Assembly (NCBI GenBank): GCA_903911205.1
Contig: CAIWCL010000202.1
Span: forward strand, 1 to 35,346
Source: an uncultured bacterium
GTDB lineage: Bacteria > Planctomycetota > Phycisphaerae > Phycisphaerales > SM1A02
DNA length: 35,346 nucleotides
Direction of reading: 5' to 3'
A program made the translations under genes and the position numbers. This document shows, piece after piece, positions 19,301 through 25,065 of the stretch (its first letter is position 1; each line of letters begins with the position of its first letter). Under the pieces are notes generated by a model. The model ran no database searches, had not been told where the DNA came from, and worked only from the letters and a program-made list of their open reading frames with translations.

Positions 19301-21903
19301 CGTGCTGGACCAGTTCCCGCATCGCCTGCGCGATTCATGTCATCGACAAGTGCGCGAATCTCTTCGAAAACGGCAGGGTGGGCTGTGACAACAAGCGTGT
19401 TGGTTGTTGCATCGCTCTCAATGCGCACTGGCTGCGCCCGACGCTGTTCAGGAGCGCGCGTGTCGTACCGTTGCGTCAGCATCGTGGCGACTTGCGACGC
19501 ATCACCGCCGCGCAATTGCAGAAGACGAAGCGGCGGTAGCGCTTCTGGCGCTGCAACGTCGAGATCACGAATGAAACTCTCAATCAGCGCAATTTGCGGC
19601 ACTTCTCCGACGATGTACAGCGCGTTGGTCGCTTCGATCACGCGAATCTCGGCGGCCGGAACCGTACGCGATGGCTCCACTGGCGATGCCGATGCGAGAA
19701 GCGGCGTGAGCTTCGCTGCAACTTCCGCCGCGACGGCGGCGCGCATGGGGATGATCTTGCCTGTTCGCGGCGGTGGAAGGAGAAGTCGCGCTTGCGCGAC
19801 CGCATTTTCGTAGAGCGCGACCGCATCGCGTCGACCGCTCACGAGCAACGCGCCACTGGATGCATCGACCTCGACGCTCGGCCGTTCGAGTTCCGCGCCA
19901 CCGCCGAGTGCGAGTTGGGTGTAGATCGAGTTGGCGCGTGCAACCAAGGCCTGCGCATCGACGCCAGGAACCGGCATGGCACGGAACGCGAATGCGTCAC
20001 GCGTTGGGCGGTCAAGACTCGCTGCAAGCGACTGCATTTCTGCGACCTGCTCTGGAGTTCCACTCACCAGAATCGCGCGCGTCGCATCAAGTGGCTCGAT
20101 CGCAGGCGCCGTAAAGTCTGTGCCATCCCGAGGATCGAGTACTTGCTTCGCGAGTTCGCGTAACTGCGGCGCGATGGTCGAAGGCTGTGCGTTCGCGACC
20201 GCGATTTGTCGCGTTTCGCGTTCGACAGCGCGCATGCCGTCGACTTGGTTCAATAGCTCGGTGAAACGGGCAATCGACTGCGCGCTTCCGATGAGGACGA
20301 GTTCGCGACTCATGGCATCGAGTTCGATGCGCAGGCTGCGCGCAGCGTCGGCCGCGGGCGTCTGTTGTTCATAGAGTTCGCGCGCCCGAGCCACCGACTG
20401 CTCCGCATCCTTACTCGCGACGCGCATCAATCGCACCTGACGTTCGACGTTCGCGGGGCGGTCGAGTGTTTCGACAATCGCGCGAATGCCAGCGATATCG
20501 GTGGAGTCGCCCGCAACGAGAATTGTGCGTCCGTCCGGGCCCGCAACGAGTGAAATCTCATCCTGTTGGCGCTTCGAAAGCAGCGACTTCGCTGCCGCGA
20601 GAATCGCTTCTGGCGATGCGCTCTCGAGTTCAAGTGCGGCGACGGCACGATCGCCACGAAGACGATCTCGCACGGTCGCCGAAGGTTTCGCAGGCTGCTT
20701 CGACGGGTCAAACCCCTCCATCTCCGCGATGAAGCGTTCGGCGTCATCAATAGAACCAAGGTCGCCCACAATTGTGACGCGCTCCGCCTCAGGAAGCGCG
20801 ACCACCGTCGGCTTCTTTTCAGCGGGATAGCCAGCGAACAACTGCTCGAGCCGCTCTTTTGCAACGGGCGCTTTCACCTTCGAGACCGAGAAGGTCTTCA
20901 TGCCGCGGCCACCCGCAGCGGTTGGTTCTGCTCCACCCGCAACAGGTACATCAAGAAGCTCGATGGTCTGCTTCAACTGATCGATCTTCGCACGCGAACC
21001 ACGCGCCACAATCGCGTTGGTGCGATCGTCCGCTGCAACCACAAGGCCCGCGACGCGATTTTCTTCGATCTTTGTGCGCTTTCCGTCCGCAGGATTCACC
21101 ACGTACTCAACGACGCGCTCGCCCATCAATGCTTGCAAACTCTTCAGCAGATCTGCAGATCGCGCGTGTCGAATCGGGATGAACTCAATGAGATTCTCCA
21201 CGTCTTTGCGATCGATTTCGTCGATGATGCGCTGCAATCGCCTCACCTGCGCCGCGGTTTCGACGAGCAAAATGCTGTTCTGCTGTTCAAGCGCGGTGAC
21301 GGATCCGTAGGTCGCAACAAGGTTCTTCAGTTGCTCTGCGACCGGCTTAGCTTGCGCGTTAAGAAGCGGCATGACGACCGTGACGATCGTGTCATCCGTC
21401 ACTTGCGATGGAACCGTGCCGATGAAGGTCGGCACGTTCTCGCGCTTCATGTCGTCGAGTTTCTGAAGGAACATTCGTCCTCCCTCGACGCGCAGCATGC
21501 AGTTCTGCGTTTGGAGGAGAACGTTCAGCGTTTGGATCGCTTCGTCGAGCGTGTACTCCTTCGGATAGATGTAGTCGACGGTGCCCTTCGGAACGTCAAT
21601 CTCGCGCACGATCGGGTAACCAGTCGTGCGACTGAAGTAGTCGAGAATCTGGTCGTAGGTCTGGCCCTTGAAATTGAAGCGAAGCCGAGTGCCGGATGCC
21701 TGCGATGCGCCCGTCGCAACCTGTTCTGTGGAGGCGTTGGAAGAAGCGGCCGGCGAGGGCGTGGGGGTACCCGACTGCGGGCTCGCTTGCGGGGCTGCCG
21801 CCTGGACCAACGCATCTTGTGCAGCGGTCATCGGGGCGGCGAGTACCGCGGCCACCACGGCGGGTGCCATCGCTCCGGCGTTGCGCGCGCTTCGCTTCTT
21901 CAT
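7318..21903 (-). CDS. gspD: Giant type II secretion secretin GspD with about 50 N-domain modules
   Basis: Secretins form the outer-membrane exit channel of type II secretion and type IV pilus machines. The ATG at 21903 follows a GAAGGA ribosome site at 8-nt spacing and opens a signal peptide (MKKRSARNAGAMAPAVVAAVLAAPMTAA|QD). The track start at 22035 would bury this signal. Layout of the 4,861 residues: Pro/Ser/Ala-rich linker; N0 domain (about 73-149, LRFNFKGQTYDQILDYFSR); about 52 N1-like modules (172-4542); secretin pore domain (about 4544-4780) with VQVLSNPSVMVENN, GFIQVGETV, VKDGQTVVIGGLISD, KIPLLGDIPLVGALF and ELLIVLTPHVV; acidic tail. Typical GspD is 600-800 residues, so nearly all the excess is N-module expansion. 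There is no frameshift or internal stop over 14.6 kb, and base use matches the neighbours, so the gene is intact and under selection. Pore gate and N0 remain ordinary; only the stalk is enlarged. Confidence 0.95.
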   Translation of the reverse strand: MKKRSARNAGAMAPAVVAAVLAAPMTAAQDALVQAAAPQASPQSGTPTPSPAASSNASTEQVATGASQASGTRLRFNFKGQTYDQILDYFSRTTGYPIVREIDVPKGTVDYIYPKEYTLDEAIQTLNVLLQTQNCMLRVEGGRMFLQKLDDMKRENVPTFIGTVPSQVTDDTIVTVVMPLLNAQAKPVAEQLKNLVATYGSVTALEQQNSILLVETAAQVRRLQRIIDEIDRKDVENLIEFIPIRHARSADLLKSLQALMGERVVEYVVNPADGKRTKIEENRVAGLVVAADDRTNAIVARGSRAKIDQLKQTIELLDVPVAGGAEPTAAGGRGMKTFSVSKVKAPVAKERLEQLFAGYPAEKKPTVVALPEAERVTIVGDLGSIDDAERFIAEMEGFDPSKQPAKPSATVRDRLRGDRAVAALELESASPEAILAAAKSLLSKRQQDEISLVAGPDGRTILVAGDSTDIAGIRAIVETLDRPANVERQVRLMRVASKDAEQSVARARELYEQQTPAADAARSLRIELDAMSRELVLIGSAQSIARFTELLNQVDGMRAVERETRQIAVANAQPSTIAPQLRELAKQVLDPRDGTDFTAPAIEPLDATRAILVSGTPEQVAEMQSLAASLDRPTRDAFAFRAMPVPGVDAQALVARANSIYTQLALGGGAELERPSVEVDASSGALLVSGRRDAVALYENAVAQARLLLPPPRTGKIIPMRAAVAAEVAAKLTPLLASASPVEPSRTVPAAEIRVIEATNALYIVGEVPQIALIESFIRDLDVAAPEALPPLRLLQLRGGDASQVATMLTQRYDTRAPEQRRAQPVRIESDATTNTLVVTAHPAVFEEIRALVDDMNRAGDAGTGPARETFVVALKSARAAELAAALDRLYPPPPVPLDARGRPLPHLQKQKEVFVTADTTTNSLIVEAPAERRASFEELVATLDRTPLPPQAELRTYRVEKGDIERIATSLRDLAARGMLSKPGVDGAKPVEVLVQPEPVSRTLIVAGDATTFEKAEQLLRQLQAVPAKRGVRVVDAGASDPAQLVAKALKLAGLEAGQAASPSVGGMPGATPAANSATTPGTTSATSTTTTPAQPSATDSAPTTLVTNPVVPVIETEIDTANGTIIASGEEEPLSRFADACRQILAATSPGADVRVVPLSHVKAADAKASIEGLASSRLGQAAGFAREPAIEILERTNSLLVAADARQQELLSAIVRNIDVPVGATPPMRILQLRTADAATLASALNAQYAQRSPDEKGAKPVQITAEPQTNALIVAAHPDLLPEIQQVVETLNGSSRQSASDREIRIFSLKVARAAELAKTIDEMYPPPPVPVDPRGRARPELQQPREVVVRADAQTNSLIVDAPVARMAGFEELVKQLDRAQAMPDAEIRTWRVSDANVETLAKTVRDLAQAGQLGPEGTGTIVSVEPVSKTLVVSGSPSVFAKVEAVVRGVEGAAQPSTTLRVFKLKVAKAENLAPLVRSALEGRLAQIEPTLAGKPGRVLDVAADRRSNTLIVSAPDALIPVVEELVRQLDDGSASAGSTEPVVRVRPLSYADATQVSTSLSQALAAATNPVTRELLAVKVIPAAGANALLLVGPASDLDEAEKLVAPLDERPALDSVDAKTFTLTNADASRVAPLVQRLLSDQQETDPRIVLERMRRNRGQADSTPPVRVEADPRTNSLIVSGAARIMSVAEGLIKELDREGDATARSWSVFTPSRAAVAGLVDEARRILDATNSSGLSRVELSALPASGTIVVVGTADGAEKARALLAELDQKAFAAPDADFRVVQLKHVAPDVVVSALNAVLLDRSRWPAQLVAAAKAGAPIVEPKFVADTLNARIVVTAPTDLMPIASKVIDELDRARDGDRPAEIRVYPLSQASAPDVAKAVEQALAARVASQPNVRKPSIAAEPTSNALVVAADPAQLDEVDAIVRTIDVRGPRDAARVRTVFLKNARAVQMAPLVEQLLAGEARRVERTRPSGAVAATEPSLRVIADERLNAVVISATPGALDAAEEMLQQLDVAPGRETDRVVRVLALRNADAGEIAKSLIDLFETDDGTETPPVIRTNAASNSLLVRATEKQFATIEEIVSKLDGATVAGTRTLRSVPLDPSKGDAEDMARLLRRLMESSDADVEVISVEELLKRYEPDTKAPAGQAAPQNGQSSLFPLQTVPATPVAAPTWPAVLPARFAFVALAFAQVAPAGNVVPPAAEVAPKTAVSSKGDEGSGGVTVAVDRDTNSLVLLGSQREIERAMKLVEQASKALPGEGSRVRAIKLPASSDPVALASVVVGAVARMTPAGGAAGDLAKRVAIVPDPETRSLLIVATDRDFESIGQLVATLARSQQTETVVVKSYVLQSAGADRVAEALRAVTTQAGGTRLRALAVTLAGDMAGEPQSEVPFDPSKLRVIVEKAANAITVVGSPQAIAFTDRFVAYADREERAIAPEMRLLPLKHAKATELARTLTSIFASRGRSLSQQGIVVSTPEFAADERTNTLVVWGGTELAPEVERIVARLDEPGTSGRAPLETIALAFAKPSEVSTTIDRLVIGTDNARRERTQVVADDAAGVLLVRADAEVLDEIRGIVREIDRAGARQYPIRQIRLERADAQRVAQAIQKLLDERAQVASGGRARGQRAASVVGDPRSAVIFVAANDQDFAEIEELVKGFDAPEVAAGYEFKVFTLRFARAGELARTVEQMLAEMAGANAEDSATVRADEKRNALIVIGRGDRFALVGEIVATLDVAPTEGEARTVRMYEAKAGELEQVAALVRDTLGERPQRPWESQSAASGSRVITVPKARQLVIRATDQQHAEVKSLLESLAKTLIAEDRETAVIPVEFAAPAELAQTLRQFIDDRAAGAAGGGASATIVPSASGGALLVAGTKDEVGTVRDLVARLDQPQSGGDRQSDIIVLKKGRAVDIARMVAEQFRGRGGAQGVAITPDVRTNALLVSAPGGQFEQVRALVERLDAPSSADETLIRTFALRNAKAEDAVRVLTQSLQLDATGRTQGVAVKVDPSAAAVQVNARIVADRRSNALVVTGTVESFPVIEKLLSQLEESPTRSTIEYRIVPLKAANASEVALTLERLVGDVKPNATEEAPRIEADPAENRLLVAATPEQFERIEAVIDAIDIPPVSKRITEFVALKAAKARGVQEALGYFYGRGALDTDSPAKKSVRIVGDEGTNSLVISAEESEWPAIRELVAKLDNEQYDGSRQLRVVGLRHADARTVASAINEAFKPAPIAPQPAPRGEPVQPIVVQQKLDEQVNASADEFSNNLVVAASPANMRKIEAIIAQLDQPDFAQLPPPRLIEVRYGNPEQLARSIERVYGPGRAAGRDRGLRIVGDAASNALIVRASEEDFAQIAAIAEALQQQATEQGLQVHLLRLKSAPAPRIAAAIREAFAQRARQANLPLSIQIDTVSNGLVVASTGPIFEEIRTLVEQMDALAPDASKGIFIIDLINVAPESAKKIIEEIGLDRPQPADSVSKVISEPLKVSVAAGRSALVIVANPADRDTILSLLKSIDTDPPGADAEVRVVRMKNAAATSIATTLNAMVAQATAPAATGAKQGDLARALQEQVRRLRIQPDGASAPIALDLQKPVKILADATSNSLVLASTADNVRALEEVARLFDSLPVTDAAVVRVIPLSNIQATQFARVVRELFTQGKQIGVLQGTQVKAQAGGATGEALAQDIAITVDDRTNTVVVAGKEEAVAMVDVLRERLDSQVAVGWIEPRIVKLRYADAGAIAETLRAVLVDGSTKLPEGSPLQKQVGRIRMARAAESGTEASAVESDVFVPFTQLVIRPDATTNSLILVGSTQNLEIVDELLKSLDTEAAAPGSLVRLYPLENASASRIGPLLVQLFDQQFAAKTIRAEDRVRVIPDERLNSLVVSTSARSFAVIEELLKSLDQKVAPDIREIRTLELKNASAPRLAAILQRMMDARVDRLKRANPETADLERATIAADERTNQLLVAAGADAFDVVRSLVADLDVAESLEESGVEVVPVGKANIERLAAAIKQILDRRFAELSPEVAKRVKPLVLPDPRTNALLVAGGPEDAALVRQIAARLEEIPSNPAVGVHVLPLAAARAETIAPRIQQLMRDRATSLGTSQTPSDAVSVAPDVASNSLIVASSEENLEIVKGLVELLAKAAKEQLTDKPFEVIILAKTTAADMVRMLDEMYVAEENRRRGDNTVNVSADARLNAVVASGPEADVAAIRRLVAQLDGAKPQTVVEIKYIPLQGANVQETVGLIQSILSGGSLAGRNQQQATVLKYLREIDGSGDGAGTEVEMEISAATRQSISLTPDIRTNTIIVKAPRESMTLIEKMIKDLDSSTSGSQNIRIFKLANADADSMARILKELFNLRQSGNLYVLKPREDGDAAPAIGGDANAALGAPATGTLGSDLTLVPDDRQQLSITVDDRTNSLLVSGTPTYLDLVEKVVNELDAQEANTRDTFVYKLKNATATEVARVVNEFVSEDQRKILETLSTEELPSASKLLEREVTVVGDQKSNTVLVNASPKYLEKVRAIIDELDVDPPQVLIQVLLAEVSLDSAESLGPEFGRARFGDYAVAAGMGNLPGIGGRTGNQLLGSLFSNSGTPNVAIGAEDFELLINALASQSRVQVLSNPSVMVENNSEGFIQVGETVRLPDAVSFSSAGQQSSVTPEDIGILLRVTPSINPEGFVRMEIEPEISRLSLQTTQISENFNSPVVTRRRANTTVTVKDGQTVVIGGLISDRFERVDKKIPLLGDIPLVGALFRQFKENSSKTELLIVLTPHVVRSPAQGGGDAASALSEQGIRKLTLPPELLEQIRKGELQGASINVGGAARDATGDVPSDASGEVVPQDTDASKEPK
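17533..18444 (-). repeat. Copy B of a duplicated four- to five-module block in gspD
   Basis: Modules 13-16 (residues about 1154-1457) match modules 8-11 in order. Shared traits: a first module ending PPMRILQLR, a second with ANxxYAQRSPDEKGAKPV, a third with MYPPPPVPVDPRGRA and VVVRADAQTNSLIV, and a fourth starting AEIRTWRV with VEPVSKTLVVSGS. Module 17 may pair with module 12, giving a five-module unit. Confidence 0.7.
18829..19767 (-). repeat. Copy A of the duplicated four- to five-module block in gspD
   Basis: Modules 8-11 (residues about 713-1025) carry the matching traits in the same order: PPLRLLQLR, TQRYDTRAPEQRRAQPV, LYPPPPVPLDARGRP with VFVTADTTTNSLIV, and AELRTYRV with PEPVSRTLIVAGD. 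Copies A and B are separated by module 12, which contains a Thr/Ser/Pro-rich insert. Confidence 0.7.
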
Positions 21904-21911
21904 GCCATCGT

Positions 21912-21917
21912 TCCTTC
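21912..21917 (-). promoter_or_regulatory. Ribosome-binding site fixing the gspD start
   Basis: GAAGGA on the minus strand, 8 nt before the ATG at 21903. It is one of the few clear Shine-Dalgarno sequences in the window, and it rules in favour of the signal-peptide start over the upstream track start at 22035. Confidence 0.7.
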
Positions 21918-21973
21918 GGCAGACGCCAAACCACCCGGACCCGCCGAGTCGCGAGCACGAGAATTGAGTTGAG

Positions 21974-23092
21974 TTACCCCGCGGTCGAAGACCGTTGGGT
22001 GAGATTGCTTCCGACTTGCACGCGGCAGGTTCCACCGGGCAGTTCGAAGACTCCGAAATCGTACTCGACGCGACGGAAAATGAGCTCGCCGATAGCGCTT
22101 CCTGGCTGCAACGTAAGTTGAGATCCTGTCGGAAGATGACGAAGCCAGACTTCCGGTCCTGACGGGCCTTCGACGATGCCCGTCACGAGCCACTCGCCGT
22201 ACGGAAATCCGCTGTCCGGTGCCGGCACTGGAAGCGTGCCCGCTGGGGAGACCGAATTCGCTCCCGGCGATGGCTGTGTTGGAGTCGTCGCGACTGTTAC
22301 CGGAGCTGTCGGCGCTGGCGGAGGTGGGATGCGGAAAGGGTTCGATTCAAAGAGCGCACGGTACCGCTCAGCGGTTGCAAGTGCTTGTGGATCCGGGACT
22401 AGCGGAGCATTGGCCGACTTCCCAGGAAGGAAGAGGGTCGTCAGCTTGAGGGTCATTCGAAGCGCCGATCCATCAGCAGTTGGGTCGAGTCGAATGGACT
22501 CGATCCGCTTCGTCCAAGGTTCGGCTTGGATCCGGTAGATCAGCGGATAGATCTGGCTGGCGCGACCACTGGCGACGACAGAGCCTTCGACCTCGACGAA
22601 GTCGGCCTCGTCCCGAAGCGATCGCTCCTCCGCGCGACGGAACTCGCGTTTCGCGGGCGTCGGCTTGAGCAGCGAACGGCCAGTTGTGACCGAGAACTCC
22701 GTGAATCCCAGTTCCTCGCACACACGGTTGAGGCGCCGCCGAACCTCGCTGTCGACAACTTCCAGTGAAGGACCGAGGGTCCGATTGGCCACCGCCTGCG
22801 TCCGACGTTCAAGTTCCGGGCGACCATCACGCGCTTTGCGAGCTTGCGTCAAGACGCCGACGTAGGTCTCGATCTGCGACTCCGCCTCCACGCGCTCATT
22901 CGAAAGTCGCCGCTCGCCGACGAGGTAGCCCACCGACAGCGCCGCGAGCGCAGCCACCGCAGCGACGATCCAGAGACCGCGCCGAGCCAAGCGTGCGCGG
23001 AGCGAATGACGTTGGCGTGAGCTGCTCGGCAACGACGAGGATGCGGATGACGCGGTGGTTGACGCGATCGTCCCGGAGTTCGAAGTCTTCAT
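21974..23092 (-). CDS. GspM/PilO-like inner-membrane protein with GspC/PilP-like C-terminal domain
   Basis: The 372-residue bitopic protein has a Ser-rich, basic cytoplasmic head, one transmembrane helix (about 40-58, LWIVAAVAALAALSVGYLV), a periplasmic coiled-coil segment (SNERVEAESQIETYVGVL...), and a ferredoxin-like region of the PilO/GspM type (about 110-230). A Pro/Thr linker leads to a small beta domain (about 300-365: GEWLVTGIVEGPSGPEVWLRHL...GSAIGELIFRRVEYDFGVFEL). That last part resembles the homology region of GspC/PilP, which contacts the secretin N0 domain in known systems. This would supply the missing GspC function by fusion. Its ATG overlaps the stop of the upstream GspL-like gene (ATGA), and gspD starts 70 bp downstream. 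Homology is inferred from topology, order and motif shape, not strong motifs. Confidence 0.65.
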   Translation of the reverse strand: MKTSNSGTIASTTASSASSSLPSSSRQRHSLRARLARRGLWIVAAVAALAALSVGYLVGERRLSNERVEAESQIETYVGVLTQARKARDGRPELERRTQAVANRTLGPSLEVVDSEVRRRLNRVCEELGFTEFSVTTGRSLLKPTPAKREFRRAEERSLRDEADFVEVEGSVVASGRASQIYPLIYRIQAEPWTKRIESIRLDPTADGSALRMTLKLTTLFLPGKSANAPLVPDPQALATAERYRALFESNPFRIPPPPAPTAPVTVATTPTQPSPGANSVSPAGTLPVPAPDSGFPYGEWLVTGIVEGPSGPEVWLRHLPTGSQLTLQPGSAIGELIFRRVEYDFGVFELPGGTCRVQVGSNLTQRSSTAG

Positions 23093-24870
23093 TGCTTCGC
23101 CTCCGTGTTGGAAGGTTGACTTGGTGATCGCTCGGCTGCCGAGTCACGCGCCCCGTCCGTTGGCGGCTTCGCGGCATTGTTCGCGCCTGCAGTTGAAGCA
23201 GGCTCCTTCGCCGCCGATGGGGCGAGCTCTGTCGTTCGCAACGTGTATGCGAACGGCGCTGGCAAGCGGCGACCACCGCGCGCATCAGCGCCCGTCGACC
23301 CGAGCGTGTAGCCCTTCTCGCGAACGAGCGCATCACGCAAGGCATCGGCGACGCCGCGATCTTTCGCTTCACCATCGACCACAAAGCGCAATTCAGGCGT
23401 CGCGTCAAACGACCCCGTCTTGCTGTACTCAATCTCCGTTCCTGAAAGCTGCGCGGTCATTCCGTCGAGCACCACAACATTCGGATCAGGCGCGAAACGC
23501 CGAAGAATGTCGAGGTGCGCAAGCCAATCCGGAGAGAGCTGCCCGTGCGCCTCAATGTGCTTCAAGCGAAGCTCGTCGCGCTTCATTCGACGAAGTTCTG
23601 GAAGCGCGTTGCGCGCTTTCGACTCAAGATCATCACGGCGATTCTCTAGGGCGCGCCACTCGCGTGTACCGAGCGTCCAACCGGCAAGCGCCGCAACAAC
23701 CACGACACCGGCGACAAGAAGAATGCGTTGCCGAGTGCGCGCAGCGACATCAATCAATCCGGTCGGCGCGAGAAAATCGATGGCGGAACCATCGCGTCGC
23801 AACGCAAGTTCGTCTTCCAAGAGCGCACCTGCGAGCGGCCAGCACGACGAGAGAAAGGTCTCGCGCGCAGATGCATCGATGCTCGCGTACGTGATCAACG
23901 GATGAGACTCAAGCCGCTGCACCGACGCGCCCGTCAACCGCGCCAATTCCGGCGAAAGTGCCTCAAACACTCCACTCGAACCAAGAAACAGCACGCGTGA
24001 CAACGCGATGTTTGCGCCAGAATCCGCTGATTTCAACGATGCCAACAGCATGCGCACCGCGGGCAACGCTTCTTCACGCGCCGCGAGCGGTCCGCGTCCC
24101 TCTGCAGGAATCGAGAGTCCTCGCGAGGAAAGTAGCGATCCATCTCGTGCGACGATGAGTTCGACCGAATCGACGGTCGTATCGACCACCAAGACAAGTC
24201 CGCGCCGAAGTTCTGGCGCCGATCGAAGCAGCGCAAGCGTGCCGAGTGCGCGAACGGTTGCACGCGCCACAGGAACTTGGACCGCGGCACGCATTGCGGC
24301 GACGGCCGCCGCAGGCACTGCCGCGACAATTGCGCGCGCGCCATCGGAACTCCGGGACTCGATTTGAAAATCACCGAGTGTTTCGACACCTTCCGTTGCC
24401 GTTTCTCGTGCGATGGCCAGCCGCGCCATACTCCGCAACTCTGCCTCATCATCACTCAAAAGTTCGGTGGTCGCGACAACCGCAATCTCCCGCGGAACCA
24501 AGAGCACCGCGGCGCTCGATCCCGATGCGACGAAATCACTTGAAACAGACTCGCCTGGAACTACAGCACTTGCGGTTGAGGAACTTGCGTTTGACGTACT
24601 TGAGACCGAAGAACCTGAGTCCGAAGAACCTGAGTCCGAAGAACCTGAGTCCGAAGAACCTGACCCGCGCTCGAACGTCGCCAGCACTTCGAGTTGCGCG
24701 CCCATGCGACGACACTCAAGAACGCGAACGCACTCCGCCACACGCTCAACCGCGAGCGAACGCGCCTCTCTCCGCATGGAAGACTTCCCTCCGCGCGCAC
24801 CCACGTTGGTCGTGAGCGCGTGAGAGGTGTCGAGAGAACTCGAAGAGGAAGTGTCGCTGAGTGAAGCCAT
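23089..24870 (-). CDS. gspL: GspL/PilM-PilN-like platform protein
   Basis: The 593-residue product joins a cytoplasmic actin-like (PilM/GspL) domain to one transmembrane helix and a periplasmic PilN-like domain. RGLVLVVDTTVDSVELIVARDGSLLSSRGL (223-251) fits the second phosphate-binding segment of the fold. RVLFLGSSGVFEAL (292-305) fits the adenosine loop, and CWPLAGALLE precedes the membrane helix (383-400, ILLVAGVVVVAALAGWTL). The periplasmic part has a coiled coil (WRALENRRDDLESKARN...) and a PilN/GspL-like alpha-beta domain. In type II systems this protein links the ATPase GspE to the pseudopilus platform. The N-terminus carries a Ser-rich insert with GSSDS repeats coded by 15-bp tandem DNA repeats. 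The ATG at 24870 has no clear ribosome site; a later start at Met32 is possible. Confidence 0.75.
   Translation of the reverse strand: MASLSDTSSSSSLDTSHALTTNVGARGGKSSMRREARSLAVERVAECVRVLECRRMGAQLEVLATFERGSGSSDSGSSDSGSSDSGSSVSSTSNASSSTASAVVPGESVSSDFVASGSSAAVLLVPREIAVVATTELLSDDEAELRSMARLAIARETATEGVETLGDFQIESRSSDGARAIVAAVPAAAVAAMRAAVQVPVARATVRALGTLALLRSAPELRRGLVLVVDTTVDSVELIVARDGSLLSSRGLSIPAEGRGPLAAREEALPAVRMLLASLKSADSGANIALSRVLFLGSSGVFEALSPELARLTGASVQRLESHPLITYASIDASARETFLSSCWPLAGALLEDELALRRDGSAIDFLAPTGLIDVAARTRQRILLVAGVVVVAALAGWTLGTREWRALENRRDDLESKARNALPELRRMKRDELRLKHIEAHGQLSPDWLAHLDILRRFAPDPNVVVLDGMTAQLSGTEIEYSKTGSFDATPELRFVVDGEAKDRGVADALRDALVREKGYTLGSTGADARGGRRLPAPFAYTLRTTELAPSAAKEPASTAGANNAAKPPTDGARDSAAERSPSQPSNTEAKQ
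24596..24665 (-). repeat. 15-bp in-frame tandem repeat inside the gspL-like gene
   Basis: The unit GAACCTGAGTCCGAA occurs three times exactly (24611-24655) with a degenerate copy before and a partial copy after. It encodes repeated Gly-Ser-Ser-Asp-Ser on the minus strand. Because the period is a multiple of three, copy-number change would keep the frame and only alter linker length. Confidence 0.85.
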
Positions 24871-24981
24871 TTCGCGCTGAAAACCGTGGGATATCTCGAT
24901 TGGATCTCAACTATGCCTTGAGGGCGCCTGCGATGACCCATGAAAGAAGCGGACTGTGTGCGTTCACTTCGCCGCGATTCA

Positions 24982-25065
24982 CACGCGAAGCACCTATCAC
25001 TTCGAAGCACCTCTTACTTCGAAGTACCTCTTACTTCGAGGCACCTCTTACTTCGAGGCGCCCGC
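24982..25065 (-). repeat. 17-bp tandem repeat at the end of gspK and the gspK-gspL spacer
   Basis: Three close copies of ACTTCGARGYACCTCTT (24999-25015, 25016-25032, 25033-25049) are flanked by degenerate copies on both sides. On the minus strand each unit contains TAAGAGGT. The gspK stop codon is the TAA in the most upstream close copy. The next two TAAs follow at 17-nt steps and so fall in the other two frames. GAGGT could also act as a weak ribosome site. The remaining spacer up to the gspL start at 24870 holds nothing else I can identify. Confidence 0.8.

Larger units (their letters stand above)
8278..21390 (-). repeat. Array of about 52 tandem secretin-N (N1/KH-like) modules inside gspD
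   Basis: Each module has the same pattern: a first strand such as VRVVPLKHADA, a helix of the type xxVAxxLxxL, a variable loop, a strand pair around ADxRTNSLIV (often followed by AS/SG), then a helix ending in xxLVxxLD. By eye I count 52 between residues 172 and 4542, averaging about 84 residues. Most pairs are strongly diverged. Some have degenerate TNSLIV strands, for example PDGRTILVAG or PASGTIVVVG. The count may be off by a few at the weakest modules. Confidence 0.85.

Noticed and set aside
20566-21972. 468-aa plus-strand ORF opposite the 5' part of gspD
   Set aside because: It is antisense to the N0 and first modules, is rich in Arg/His/Cys and has no motif. It is a shadow of high-GC codon use.
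7318-22035. The giant ORF as a misassembled or collapsed repeat
   Set aside because: Modules are strongly diverged at DNA level, the frame is continuous, and both termini are correct for a secretin. Simple assembly duplication would give near-identical copies.
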